DNA from: Crotophaga sulcirostris
Taxonomy: Eukaryota; Chordata; Aves; Cuculiformes; Crotophagidae
Direction: 5' to 3'
Assembly: GCA_013397455.1 (NCBI GenBank)
Contig: VYZB01000382.1
Location: forward strand, 133,391-197,390
DNA: 64,000 nt
Both the position numbers and the translations under genes were made by a program. The notes beneath the pieces are model-generated. The model was not told the DNA's origin. It saw only the letters and a program-made list of their open reading frames with translations, and made no database searches. Below are positions 11,461 to 24,900 of the stretch, one piece after another. Every line of letters begins with the position of its first letter. The first letter of the stretch is position 1.

Positions 11461-11867
11461 CAGTTTCACAGTATAACCAGCTTGGAAGAGACCTCTGAGA
11501 TCATCAAGTCCAACCTATAAGCCAACACTAACACCAACTCATCACCTAAACCATGGTACTCAGTGCCTCATCCAGTCTTCCCTTAAACACATCAAGGGTC
11601 GGCGACTCCACCACCTCCCTGGGCAGCGCATTCCAGTGGCCAATCACCCTTTCAGTGTAGAACTTCTTCCTAACATCAAGTCTAAACCTCCCCTGACGAA
11701 GTTTAAGTCCGTGCCCTCTAGTTCTGTCACTGGTCACCTGTGAGAAGAGACCAACGCCCGCCTGACTACAACCTCCTTTTAGGTAGTTGTAGAGAGCAAT
11801 AAGGTCACCCCTGAGCCTCCTCTTCTCCAGACTAAACAGCCCCAGCTCCCTCAGGCGCTCCTCGTAA
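11461..11867 (-). mobile_element. CR1 LINE 3' fragment nested in another CR1 (GATACTGT-tail subfamily)
   Basis: A minus-strand CR1 from its tail (CAGTTTCACAGTATAACC, reading GGTTATACTGTGAAACTG on its own strand) to the ORF2 C-terminal region at about 11867. The frame includes [19 protein letters not shown] and [17 protein letters not shown]. It is about 95 percent similar by eye to 76-317 over the shared part. It interrupts the plus-strand CR1 at 11251-11460/11868-11916. Confidence 0.9.
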
Positions 11868-11916
11868 ACAACTCAGGTCATTCCATTTCCAACTCAGGTC
11901 ATTCTATGATTCCATG
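11868..11916 (+). mobile_element. CR1 3' terminus, right part of the split element
   Basis: The sequence CATTTCCAACTCAGGTCATTC followed by TATGATTCC completes the plus-strand CR1 that stops at 11460. The phrase ACTCAGGTCATTC occurs twice here, possibly a short duplication made when the minus-strand copy inserted. Confidence 0.7.
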
Positions 11917-12714
11917 AACTTAAGCAAATGTGCATGTCCAGCACCCTGAGTGTGGTTTCCTGGCAGGCCTCTTTGCTCAGCAGGGATTTGCCCAGCAATG
12001 CGGGGAAATGCCAGGAGTGGGTGTTCATCACCCACCCCTGCAGGGTGGCACAGGGGTCGACAGCTTGCAGGGGGGCCCCACGTCACAGGTGCTGTCTGGA
12101 AACCTGGGCTGCCTTTCTGTCAGCAAGGTGCTAGAGGAAGGAGGAGACGAGTTTTCTCGTCTTGCCAAGACTGGAAAGTGAAGATAGCACAAGACTACTA
12201 ACCAATTCAGATGCTAACCACACTGCATATGGATGCTTCCACAGCCTGAGGAGGTTTAGATCTGACACAGTACAGTACTGCTGTATAAACGATGGCAACT
12301 AGATGTGCTACCTGGGAAGATGAAAGCTTTCAGCTATTAGTTTTGAAAGTACTTATTTGCAAAGGTGGGGATTTTGAACTGCTAAGGGTTAAACTACACC
12401 TTCTAGTTGGCAATGGATGAGTATAAAGTGCATCTGGGAACTATTCCCAGATGACTGCAGTTAATATTGGTGTAAGTCTGTGCTGTTTCCACTTCTGACA
12501 TGCTACATACCTCACAACTAGCTTAGAGTTCTCAGACACAGTAAACAATGCCATAAAGCACTGTGGGTTTGAAAGCAGCTTATGATGCAGCAACTTGGAA
12601 GTGTCAGGCTGAGCAATGTTTGAATAGAAAGCCAGATGCTACTCATTAACATGTAAAATTATCAAACACATAGAGAAATGTCAACATAGCTAGATGCTCC
12701 AGACCTCATTTATA
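11917..12714. other. Intronic/upstream DNA without recognised features
   Basis: Between two CR1 clusters, in the 6.8-kb intron of the short-isoform transcript and upstream of the CpG-island promoter. The overlapping plus-strand frames at 11928-12201 are not recognised as protein. Confidence 0.45.
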
Positions 12715-13412
12715 GATTCTGAATGGAAAGCTGCCTGGCAGAAAAGGACCAGGGGGTGCTGGTTGACAGCCAGCTGAACGTGAGCCAGGAGTGTGCCCAG
12801 GTGGCCAAGAAGGCCAACAGCATCCTGGCTTGTATCAAAAATAGTGTGGCCAGCAGGAGTAGGGGAGTGATTGTCCTCTGTACATGGTAACTCGTGAGGC
12901 CAGAACTCGAATACTATGTTGAACTTTGGGCCCCTCGCTACAAGAAGGACATTGAGGTACTGGAGTACATCCAGAGAAGGCCAGAAAAGCTGGTGAAGGA
13001 TCTGAAGAACAAGCCTTATGAGAAGTGGCTGAGGGAACTGGGGCTGTTTAGTTGGGAGAAAAGGAGGCTGAGGGGAGAACTTACCACTGTCTACAACTGC
13101 CTGAAAGAAGGTTGTAGTGAGGTGGGTGTTGGTCTCTTCTCCCAAGTAAATAGCAATGGGACAAGAGGAAGTGGCCTCAAGTTGCATGAGGTTTGGGTTG
13201 GATATTAGGAAAAATTTCTTTACTGAAAGAGTAGTGAAGGATTAGAACATGCTGTCCACAGAAATGGTGGTGCCACCCCTGCAAGTATTAAAAAAATGTA
13301 GACATGGCATTTAGGATCGTTAAAAAAAAGTGGAAAAAACCTCTAAGATCATAAAATCTGATCGTCAGACCAACACCACTGTGCCTACTGAACCACTTCC
13401 TGTGATTCTATA
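12715..13412 (+). mobile_element. CR1 LINE fragment, interrupted near its 3' end
   Basis: Plus-strand CR1 carrying the ORF2 C-terminal part in broken frames: [16 protein letters not shown] start, then [20 protein letters not shown] and [18 protein letters not shown], then the [16 protein letters not shown] region. At about 13313-13395 the strand sense flips (see the next entry), then CCTGTGATTCTATA at about 13397-13410 gives a normal plus-strand CR1 tail. In-frame stops show it is dead. Confidence 0.88.
13313..13395 (-). mobile_element. Short minus-strand CR1 3' piece inside a plus-strand CR1
   Basis: The stretch AAAACCTCTAAGATCATAAAA, then ACCAACACCACTGTGCCTACTGAACCA, is the reverse complement of a CR1 3' end. 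It is oriented opposite to the CR1 around it, so it is either a second insertion or a local inversion. Confidence 0.6.
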
Positions 13413-14190
13413 AGCAGTAGAAGAGTCAAGTTAAGAGAATCAAGCCTCTGAAATACATGGACTGTGTGTGAGGTGAATCAGAGCCGTGTTTTATTTGGTT
13501 TCATTTTACATAGCATGGTGCAAATAATATGGCTGCATGTGATTAATTTGTACATAATTTCTCGCCTTAACACCCTTGTGTTTTTTGACCTTTTACAATT
13601 GTCGTTAGTAAGTTGCAGAAACTAAACACATGCTATTGCCTGCACACCTCAAATTTTCATCCTGGCAGCTTCCCCTTGCTCAAATATCTATTTTCCCATG
13701 GAAAGAAACATACATTTGCTATTTTCTAGCATGTCAGAGTAGATGCGGAGAAAGGAGAATATGTAGGTTTGCAGATCCGTTTCGAATAAAGGTGTTGCAG
13801 ATAAAATCAAAGTTTTTTCCCTGTATCATCCCAGAGTTTAAGAATTTAAAGGCACAGAAACTATTTTCTAAAATGTCACCATTGCCCTAAATCAGGGAGT
13901 CTCTCCCATATAAGCAAATCTTTAGCCTATAAAGTCACTTAATCCCGGAATTGTTTGCCAAAACAATTAATTCAAAACAAGACATTACATGCAAAGAGAA
14001 CTGGGGCCTCACAGTAAGCCCATTACCAGTCCAGGTACCAAAGGGAGAAAGGAAACAGCAGCATTCCTGTGTTTAGGACACTGAGCCCATGCCTGCAAGT
14101 ATTCATATAGGTGCCAAATAGCTATTTTCCACCTCCTGTCCCCAGATAGCAACCAAATATGGTGACAGAGGATTTGGGGAATTCACTCAC

Positions 14191-14273
14191 CTTTTTCTTC
14201 ACCACCTTACTTTCTTTCTTCTCATCATTGATTTGCTGTTTGTTCTCCATTTTCTTACCCTTTTAGGTAATAG
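14191..14273 (-). CDS. SLC2A9: SLC2A9 start exon, short-N-terminus (GLUT9b-like) isoform
   Basis: The coding part is 14191-14250 (20 codons, ATG at 14248-14250) and 14251-14273 is 5'UTR. The peptide starts MENKQQINDEKKES and ends VVKKK. It is a charged, lysine-rich cytosolic tail resembling the human short GLUT9 N-terminus (charged, ending KKK before the DWSCSL that matches NWSVSL here). The donor GTGAGT lies at 14185-14190 and the phase is 0, joining the TM1 exon. A long pyrimidine tract and TTCCTCAG directly precede 14273, so this looks like an internal exon with a separate non-coding exon upstream. That exon was not found. Kozak context is AAAATGG, with A at -3 and G at +4. The intron to the TM1 exon is about 6.8 kb and contains the CpG-island promoter. 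Confidence 0.85.
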
Positions 14274-14344
14274 CTGAGGAAGAAAAGAGGGAAAGTTGTA
14301 CTCTTCAGCTGCAACAATTGTTTTATTAGTGGGGGTTTTGGTTT

Positions 14345-14371
14345 TTTGTTTGTTTGTTTTGTTTTGTTTGT
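14345..14371. repeat. TTTG/TTTTG low-complexity run
   Basis: Short runs of TTTG and TTTTG lie just upstream of the pyrimidine tract of the SLC2A9 start exon on the minus strand (where they read CAAA/CAAAA). Confidence 0.8.
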
Positions 14372-15121
14372 AAATAAAACCATAAATCTGACCCAGCAAG
14401 GACCTGAAAACCTGTAAGACATCTACCTATTTCCTTCAAAAGTCCGATGGTCATTCAGGAATCACAGCAGAAAACTGAACGTAGTTAAGAGCAACCAAGA
14501 CATACATGTTAACTATGCTGAAGTTGTCTACTCAGAAGGCTGCAGGGTCTTTGGAGCAGGCAAAGCAATTCCTAGCACAAGTAAAGCACAAAGAGAAAAA
14601 AGCTATGGTATCAGGCCCTTCAGTGAACATGCTTTCTCTGGTAGAGTAGGAACATCAGACTGCTACAACTACAAAAGGAGTTTAGACAGTCAGGTCACTA
14701 CAAATGGTTGGGTTGCAGACAGAACATTTGGATTAATTGGTGGGTGATTCTAATGATAATTAGAGCTTGTATTAACTGGGGCATTGCTTGAATGGCTTTG
14801 CAAAGGAAGGGTCCATTTATTTACTGCTCTGTCAAGAAAATTCTTGCCTGAACATCACCATATTTGTTTTAATAATGTTAAAGGACACTTTAATAATAAT
14901 TTATTAAGAAACTAAACTGGTTTCTAGAGTTTCAGGGAGGATAGGTTATCTGTTATTTACACTGTGTTTCATTATATGATCTTGGACAGTACAGTCTGTT
15001 CAGTTCATTTGGAGTATGGATTACTGGCTTCTATCTCAATATCTTCAAATGACAGCAAGTATCAAGATCTTTGCCTACTTGGACATAATGGTAACAATAG
15101 ATCCACTCTTGAATGCGAGTC

Positions 15122-15152
15122 ATCTTGTAGACGAGACAACAGTCTACAAGAT
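15122..15152. repeat. Perfect hairpin, 11-bp arms and 9-nt loop
   Basis: ATCTTGTAGAC and GTCTACAAGAT are exact reverse complements separated by GAGACAACA. The stem is too short for a typical pre-miRNA. Confidence 0.85.
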
Positions 15153-18100
15153 AGAGAGCTATGATACATGGAGAGCAACAGACAATTTGTTGAAATAGCA
15201 GGTTGGAGTGGAAATTGTATTGAGGCCATCACATGTACAAAAGGATTTTTAAGAAGAAACCCTGCCTGATGAAAGTACTGCCATTGGCAGTACTGAGACC
15301 ATTACTTCAGATGGTTCCAAGAAATCAGGCTGAGCTTTTAAGCAAGAGAAGCTAGACATGACAGCATCCTGTAAGAGGTAAAACCAGAAAAATTACCTTC
15401 TTCCCTCTCTGCCTCCCAGTGCAGTCAATACCAAAAACCTAAAAACAATTTCTTTTCCCCTGTTGCAAAGGGCCTTAGTCAGTTCCTGCTAAATTACTCT
15501 CTAAAAAGAGCTTGAAAGCTTGCCTTATACAGTGAAATAAATTTGCCTTTCAAGAGGGATGCTCCACCTCAAACAGTTCACCTGTCCCATGCCATGTTTA
15601 ACAAGCATACCAAAAATGTTAGTCTTGCTCACTGCAGAGTGACACTATAGAGTATTTCATATATAGGTAATGTCAATAATTGAATTAATGAAGGTTCTGA
15701 CAGGACATGAACAAAGCATCGTCAAACTGGAATTAAGAGCTTACAAGACAGTAGTTGGGGCATAGTACTGAAACAGAAACAGCACAGGCTCAGTCAGAAA
15801 CAATCTGCTAAGCATCTAAAGAGACCGTTGTTGGACATGCAATCCAACTGCCTTCTGCAACTTGTTAGCCTTGCCAAGGATGGCTCAGCAGTTCACAGAG
15901 CAGGAGCTTTATGACTGACCCAGCCAACTGAATTGAGGCATGACTAAAACTACTATAATCTAGGGTTGGTTCTGAACTTCTGTTGAATATTCAGCATTCA
16001 TTGACTGACTGCAAGTTAGGAAAAACAAAAACTACGAAAAAGCTGTTGTGATCACAGAAAGCAAATACGCAAAGGCAGCAGTTTCAAATGAACTCAAATT
16101 TTAAGTAGCCATATTTGTTATGTTAGATGACAAAATCAAAGAGTTGAGCACCTGGAAAAGCTGAGCTAAGTCAGTTATTAAGAAAAAAAAACCAAACAAA
16201 CTAAGAAAAGTTTCTGGAATAGATCGCTTATTGTTGTTCTCCACTCTCGAGTGCAAAGCCCTGTTTGGGTCCCCAGTCAGGGCCCATTTGCCACCTTGTT
16301 CAGTTTGCCTGGACTTATACCAAGCCACCAGTTACTTCATCCAAGGCACAATACAAGCAAGCTTCAGACAATTTCTGTGATATAAAAGGTTCTACTGACA
16401 AATTCCTTGTGATAGGCATACACAGCTTTCATATCTCTCTCTCAGGTGCAAAATATATTGCCTCCATGAGATTATGTCTGTGTTAACATTGCACAGGGAA
16501 AATGTGGAAGTCAGAAGAACAGCTTCCAGCTGACAAAATTCAGTTGTAATTATAAACCAGGGACAGAAACTGCCTCTTAGGGACAGAAGGGGATTGCTTT
16601 GCACTCCTCAGAGTGAACATTTTTCGGATGTAGTGTTATCTTGTTTTCTTTTAAAACTAGGAAAAACACACTAAAACCACGCTGCAATAGGATGTGAATC
16701 ACAAAGCTTTGGAATACACCTTGGTGTAAAAATAACCAGAACGGACTTAGTAAGTCCTATTGGGCCATGGTAAACTAACATCTAATAATGTTTGCCTTTT
16801 GGAAGGCAAAATTGTGCAACTTGAGAACTTTGGTTCCCTATGCATTTTGGTGGAAATAGGTAAATAGGTAGGTACTTCAGAAGACTTTTTTTTTGATTTA
16901 ACGAACTCTTTCCCTAGAGGATAGAGGAGAAAAGTTTTTAATCTCTCTCCTATCCTATAGCTTGTGCACTTTACAGCTGCTGCTGCTACTTTTTCCACTC
17001 AACTCACAGCCAAAATTCTCTGTGGCTGACTACTTGTACCTTTGAGAAAAGGAGCCATCCTTGCAAGATAACAAACTTAAGCTGAGGACTTCCCTGTGCT
17101 TCCAGCTAAATACTTCTGTCACTATTCTATGATGTGTACTGCAATGAATGGGCTCTTCTCCCTGGTAGCGTAAATAACACACACACAAAAGAAATCCACC
17201 GTCAACTAATATCAAGATTAGATCATACAATATTAAGTACATGTTTCAGCTTTCTGTGTCATTCAAAATTATGTGTTAGATCTTGGTAAGTGACGTAACT
17301 ATCTGATTAAAATAGATGTTCTGGAATTCCATCAAGAATTGAAGAGATTATTCTCTCCTCAAATATTTTTGTTTAGCTAGATCTTATCTGGTAAAAAATT
17401 AGACTGTAGAAGCCAGTGCTTCTTATGCTGTTTTTGGCAAATGTCGAACAGTATTAAAGTACCATTGCTCAAGTTTGTTATGGCATGATTTTATTGTGAC
17501 ACAGAACATTCCTATGGTACCGAACCGTTTAGCAAGAGTTACTTTCAAATACTGTAGACATCCCAGCTTCCAGAAATACCTTTTCTCTTAAGTAATCACT
17601 TGACAGTGTTAAAAAGCATGTATGTCTTTTTCCTGTATCTGTAGTATCAGTCCTAAAGTCTTTACAAGATGAATTGTTGTGTCTGGATTTTAGTATTTTA
17701 TACAAGTCACAATCTGATCTTTCTACGGAGAAGGGGAAAGATTTAATTTCTATCTCAAAGTAAAGATGGGGTTTTTTTTAATGTAAACTGGGGAGAAAAT
17801 TAAAGCTATTTTCCATATAAATCTATTAACCAGGAGAGGAAGACAGATATTTCAGAGTTAATGACTGCTGACATAGAAGGTGGGTACTTGACTAGCACAG
17901 GAAGTTATTTGTTCGCAATTTTCACAAAACTGGTTTATACCAAGATAAATCTATCCTTCCCTCCCCAAGTCAAACACTTGAGAACATTACCAAATTTGAG
18001 AAATTGGTCCAAAATATCAAGTCTAATTTCTAGGTGCTACTCACCCACTTATCCAAAATACTCTTCACTTCCAATGATTTCTGAAGTTCAGTGCAGTTCA

Positions 18101-18944
18101 GAAGCAGTCCTCTTCAGGATGGCTACAGCAACCCTCTTATCTGAAATATGGACAGTTAAATCATTGAATTAAACTCAGAGCCAGCTTTAACTCTTTTATA
18201 CTTTTTTCAGAAGTAATAAATAATTAACAGTAAAAGCAAAGAATAGCATTACACTTCAACTGGAATTCATGCAATAAATCTTTCCTGCCCAACAGAAAAC
18301 AAAGTGCCTTGTATGACTGCAATACAGTACAAGAGGTCTTTGTTTCAGTCACCACAGAACATGAAAAAGCTTTGCTTCCCACATTCGAACCAATAGACAT
18401 TTGAAATGCAAGTGCCTAAGGCTAAGACTTGCATTGATATGCTCTTACCCGATTACAAGTGACCAGGTGGAGGAACACCCACAGAATTCCATGTACTATA
18501 AATGGTTTTTAACAGGGATGTATTGGGCCAGTACTTGTGAATGTGAGACTGTGTGTGGTACTTATCAGGAGTCATCCTTTTGCAAGGTTTTGAAAAGCAA
18601 GACATTCTGTAAAGTAGCAGAAGTCACAGTAGTTCATAAGGAGATTTACCTTGTCTGCTCCTCTGACTTTGTGCCATAGAGAGGAGCTCCATATCAGTGT
18701 TAGTTGACATACAAAAAACACAGGTCAGGATAAGGGTGTAGGAGTTCTGGCTTTGCTTTTGCTATCAGTTCCTTACATCCCAAAGCTAAGCAGACATAAG
18801 AACACGTTTCAGTGTGAAAAGGTGCTCTCTGTTTTGGCTTTTCCCTAATAATACACATATTGCTTTCTTTGAAAATCTAATGTATGTTAAATTTGGCTCA
18901 TCAGCATTTCCTCAATGCCTGGATAGTAATTTAGTTGGATTATC

Positions 18945-18974
18945 TAAATTTACATACATTTGTATGTAAATTTA
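18945..18974. repeat. 30-base AT-rich palindrome
   Basis: Arms of 14 bases (TAAATTTACATACA and its exact reverse complement) are separated by only TT. It could form a cruciform or be the tip of an unknown element, or it may simply be chance. Confidence 0.9.
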
Positions 18975-21900
18975 CAGATGCTAAGCTATTTGAGATACTT
19001 TAGGTAGAGAGGTAGCTGTACACATGCTAGTTGACTGAAACTATAAGTTCTGGTTGGGATTTGAAGTAACCTTGTTCTTTTAGGGAAGGTACATGGGGTG
19101 CTTACTTTGTATTTCAAGTTATGATTGCTCTGGCAGCTCCTACGGATCACTTTTGACCCCATTACATAAATCTCAGTGAAGTTCTCAAAAGATATTACCA
19201 TCAAATTTACTTCAGCTAAACATAAGAATCCTTCTCTAGTTAAAAGTTGACAAAACTCCCACTTTTGAGAGACAGGAAAGAAGTTCTTTGTAAGATCCTC
19301 TAGCGTAATTTGTCCGAAATTGTCTTTAGACTTGGCACCCGATGTCTCGTAATTAACAGGAGAAAAATAAAGTCTTGTACTTCAGCTATTTGTAGCATGG
19401 TGGTTATAATGAAATAGGAGGTTCTTTCTTCCTTTTCTGGAGTGAGAGTGAAGAAGCATATAGGTGAGTTTCAAACAAATCTTGTGTCTCAGATACAGTG
19501 ATAGATGATACCTTCCAGACCTATATACATTTAATTTACATTTTAGATAATCTACGTTACTGAAATCTTCTCAACTTCTAAATTAATCAAAAGTGTTTAA
19601 ATTTGAGACATTTAAAAGCAAGATGCACAGCTTCTTGGTAGCATCTGTCATTTGTGGAAAGGACTTGTTGCTCGGTGTGTCCCATGATTAGCATAAGGAC
19701 AGGAAAATAAGCAAGATAAGGCTATAGAGGTTATAAAACAAGACACACATGATTATGTAAGCTTTGGTAAGACATGCCTGTTTCAAAAAGCATTAATTCA
19801 ATAATTATTAAAGAGCAGCGCACTCTGTGATAGAACTAATCCTTTCAAACTAAACAAAGCTACTTCTTTGATCCAAGTTTTCCCAGATTTTAGACTTAGG
19901 TTTATAAATTTGGCCTGTATTGACTTGAACAAGAATACAAAGGAACTATCTCAAGGGCAACTTATGCAGTCATGGCCAAGAAAGAGGACAAACAAGAATT
20001 GCTTTTTTAAGTGTCCCACAAGAAAGAAGAAAATACGCTTTGAATTGAAATTTAAACACAACGGAAAGAGAGAATCTTCACAAGCAAACCGAGGGTTAAA
20101 ACTCACCAACTGAATATTCAGAAAGAAGCCTTCAAAGTTTTAATTTCAGATTCAAGATAAACTTTTTTGTTGTTTGGATGTTAAAAACAGAAGCACTGGA
20201 GAACATGTGGTAACCAGAGAGCGTACAGTGTCTATAACTAGATGTGTCAATGCTCATTCGTACATAAAGATGTAGCTGGTCTTTATGCAAGTAGATCCCT
20301 ATGGAAATTCAGTCTCAGGGTGGTAAGCCAAACTGTTGCTTAGATTTTAGTTCTATAAAAGAGCCGTGATATGACAAAGCAGTAGCTTAAAGTTTGGTTT
20401 TAAACCTATTTCCATAGGAAAATTAACCATGCACCTAAATACTTTGCTAGTGAAAATGAGAACATCTAGCTTCTTACTTAGCCATACCCCAGAAACTGGA
20501 ATTTGGTGTCTTTCATGGTTGCATGTCCTTGATAGAAATCATCATGTTCCTGTACTGCTAAAACCATAGTTTTGAAAAAAAGCTGGGACACTGACCATAT
20601 TCATTTTGCATTTTTTTAGCTTAAAAATAGCAAAGTTCCCAATTCCTAAGCATCAGTATAAGCAGATATAATAGATCAGGGGAAAAACCAAGAATATTGA
20701 ATATTTGAAATACTTTTAACTGATTATTACATAACCTGGGATCAGCTACAGCAGATTATTTCCCAGTTCTCTGGAAGAAAAAATGGTTAATAATTACCCT
20801 TTGCTGTGTTGGCCATTAGTGTTGTTTTAACCATTTTTTCTCATTTACACATGCAAGTCTAGCATATCATCATTCAGGAAAAATCTTATGAGCCATGAGT
20901 TTAGTGTTATCATTATGTTAAGGTTATTTCCAACATTACCTTACATGTAGGTTAAAGTTAATTAAGTCTTTGCCAAGTTATTTCAAGTGAAGTCAGCCTA
21001 GCATCCACCTGCCATTTAGTAAATGTTGAATTAAATATTGACAAGTAAAAGCTTTTATGTTGTAAGGTCATGCCCTCAATTAAGAGCAGAGCTGCTCCTG
21101 GGTACAGGTTCATTCCAGGTGGAAAGGAAACACCCTCAAAAGTAGCTCTTTTTATAAAGAATTATGCCCCAAAATGAAACCCTTCTAGGATGGGAATTTT
21201 GGACTCAGTCCTGAATAAGGCAGAGTACCCATCATCTAAGTGCTTTTTCGTTGAACATCAGAGAATACTTTCAAAATTCTCAAGACTGATATTTAAGCAG
21301 CTTCTGTTGTCTATATTAATACTGTAAGCAAGGAAACTTCTCATCAGGGTACTACTGGCTTGAGCCTTCCTCCTCTTTTTATGTAGTAGCAAAACCTGCT
21401 TCCAGCAGGCAGATATACCCTGATAGATGGATTCTTTACACATCTTTTCCTAAAATTTCATTACAAGAAGCAAGAACAGGCAGACAATTTCTAGAGAAAC
21501 GTTTTTTCCTATCAGCAGTCCTGTTGTATTTTACTACTCCTCTTGAAATCCTCAGAGGAGTGATCTTTCCGAAAAAAAACACAAGGCCCTTCCAGGTGAA
21601 GTTCTGTGTTCTGACTCACACAAGGATCATCCTCATCAACATAATGACTCCTTCTAGCCTTAAACAGTGCTTGACTTCTGTAGAGGAGGTAATGAAAAAA
21701 AATGCCTTTGCATGCATTGCCCTCTCAGCTGCTCTCTAGCATGGTCAAAACTTGAGTTGCAGGGCTTGTGCTCCAGCCCCCTGGGAGCAGCAGGCATTGC
21801 TTGAGCCCAGAGTCCACACATTCCTCGCGGCACTGAATGTGCCTAAAAAGGAGGCAGAGCAAGCCCAGAGTAGAAATATATACTCAAGTTGCTTTTTTGT

Positions 21901-24900
21901 GAAAGCTGGTCCTGGAAATCAAGCTAGGAAAATAAACCTTGCCAAACTTCTCCCTGTCCAACCTGCCCACTTATTTTAAACAGCCCAAATCCAACCTTTG
22001 CTTCAAGCTGCCAGGCCCTTTTAGCTTGTCTAGTTGTGGTTTAAAGTCTGATCTGTCCTTTTTCTTCATCTAGGATCTAAAAATAGAAGTATTTGTGTAA
22101 CAAGGTATTCTGTCCACAGATTCATGAAACAAGCAAGCAGCAGCTCATCATTTATTCTCTTGAAGGCTAAGATAAATTAAGAAAATATTGCCTCTAAAAT
22201 TTCAGAAAGATAATGTAATATAAAAAATGGCTTTGAAATGTCACTACCTTCATTTGTGTAAATAACTATTTATATGTAAATATGTTAAAATTCAGCATAT
22301 TGTGAACATAGGTGTTTTTCTCCCAATTTGAGGAACTGGAGAATGGAAGAAAAAACTAGTAAGAAACCCTCTCCCCTCTCCCAAGCTTTAGCTGTGATTT
22401 CCATGTGCATTTATATGTCTTTTGCTGTAGCTTTAAGAACATTACAAAAAACATTTCGTCACACTCAGTAGATTTCAGTTACATCAACGTAAAGAGGCGA
22501 AACTCCCTCACATTTCCAGAGGTTATGAAATACTGGAATGGTTGATGGCTGAAGTGCCTGCTTTGCATTTCAAAAGATTTTGGGGTCAAAGTCTGTTAGT
22601 TATTACCATTGTCAGCAGTTCTTAGTGTCAGCGTCCTGAGCACATAACACATCCTGGGCTCAGGGTCAGATTAGAGGTTGGGTGTAGGCACCCAGCTGTG
22701 AGGAGAGCCTCTCTGAACAGCAGGGATGCCCCTGAAACTTCACTCTGGAGGGCACAGCAAGGGGATGTTCTCAGTCTTTGTCCTCAGCGTAGGTTAAGCT
22801 GATCCAAACCTTTACCCTGACCAGCAAGCCTGACTTGGCAGATGAGAGTGACTTTTCAGGAATAACTGCTCACCAGTTCAAATCCTCTACATCATATTAT
22901 GAATTAGCACCATAAATCTTATTTCTTATGCTCTCCTGGTGGTGTTGATTGTAATGTAATGGACCAAACACATCTCCTACCCTTAATTACAAAGTTAAGA
23001 GTAGCCTATGTAGTAACTGTTGAATTATTTCCCACTGCTCTGTTGCAGGCACTCATACACAATTTTAAAGAATGCACTCTGAGCCTTCAGAAAAGATCCC
23101 TAAAACCCAGAGAAAGGTATTGTATAGTTGATGAGTGGCTCTTAGCAAGACAGCTCTTCCAGTGAGGAGATAGTCTACCCTCTAATTGCACAAGCTTCCA
23201 GACAGATGTATGCATAGTTTCTCAGGTAACATAAAAACATCAGGTAACAAATCTGCATAACACCTTATGGCACCTCAGTATCCTCTGTTCCAGTTGCTAC
23301 TGACAGCTACCATATAAGGTTTCTTTCCACCTTTTCTGCTTCACTCTTGCTCAAGCATTTCCCCTTGTAAACAACCTTTTGGTCTGCTGAGTCTTAAGTA
23401 CTGGCTTTTAAGTTCAGCTGGAGTTGACCTCTGCCCACTCTTGCTGATGAAATTTTACAAGTTGAGCAAGCTACTGTAGTTTCATGATGTAAGCTAGTAT
23501 ATAAAAGGAAGAACACTGATACGATATAAGGCAAGTCATTAACAGTAAGATTGTTACTAGGTTATTGGAAGAACCTAGGACTTTTTGTGAGACAAATTTT
23601 ATTGCCAATTATACGTGATAGAGACTGAATTATATCCAAGTGCATGACTCATGCCATTTTATTTCAAAATACATTCCACTGCTATTGGTTCAAGGGGCAT
23701 TATTTTCATGTTAAGACTTATGTTGTTAATTAATAAAACATTAACCTGAGAACTGAGACAGTAATCTATAGGCAGTACACACTAAGCCATCGGAAGAAAT
23801 TACGAAGTTGCGAGTTTATTTCCCAGGTAAATATTGAAATAATTGGTAATTACATAGCAGAACTTAGGGTATAGATCCCCCTACCTCCCATTTATGGTCG
23901 TAATGAAAAATCAAGGTTTTAAGTATTTTGTTTGCAAAAGGTAATTCACTACTCCACACCATTACAGTCTCCAATAACGTGCTATCTAAGCACACAAGCA
24001 AGTTATGTAAGCACTACAATACTATGCTAAACTAGATATTGGTCTTACTGCTAAATTTAGCTACTTCTGCATAAAATGAATTCCATCAAACGTTAGAGTA
24101 ATGCACAATACTATCATTACCTGGTATCAACACATCATTGAGTTATTTTGAAAAGGACGGTAGATGCAAGGAGAATGTTTGCATAACAGTGTACCTCTGA
24201 GAGTCTGACTGCAGAGAGTTGTATAAAAGTCACTTTGTTTAAGTGACAGTTAAAATTCATTGTTCATATATGCATATTAATGAATTCAGGAAAAAAAAAC
24301 CTTAATACATATACAGTAATGGACTCACAGGTATCTATTTTAATTTTGGGAAGTTCTCGAAACCCTTGTGGATAGTCCTGGGAAGCCACTAATTCAGTTC
24401 TAAGGCAGACAAGACAAGCAAAGCATTAAAATAAACCTTAAGAACAGTTCTTATGTTGCTACTGATCCTGACTGCAGCCAGCAATACATACTGTTATAGA
24501 CCTGTCCTCTCACAGAAGTAATGGGGAACTAAAAAAGATGCAGAGAAAGACAGAAATTATGAATGCTACTGTGTGAAACTAGGTATACTAAGGACTCCTT
24601 CACTTAGGAAGGAGTTGTGCCCTTTCCCTTGAGTTGTCCTTTCCTTGCAAAACATTTGCAAGTTACAGATAACTACACAAATAGTCTCACTTTAGTAAAA
24701 CTAGCCAGTGCTCTATTTGATCCAGCCGCATAGTATTGTCTTATAATGCTTAGTAATGGATATTCAAGGATGATTTCAGTAAGAAATGAAGCAAGTACAG
24801 GGGAAACCTTCCCCAATTCACCTGTACAGCTTCTGGTTATTGGTGTCTAAGCAACTTTCTAACTTACAGTATGTGTTTCAATCCACTTTCCATGATCTTG

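Noticed and set aside
15640..15652. GTGACACTATAGAG, resembling part of the phage SP6 promoter
   Set aside because: Too short a match and no biological context; chance.
23498..23508. TATATAAAAGG, a strong TATA-like motif
   Set aside because: No initiator, CpG or exon logic was seen nearby; expected by chance in AT-rich DNA.
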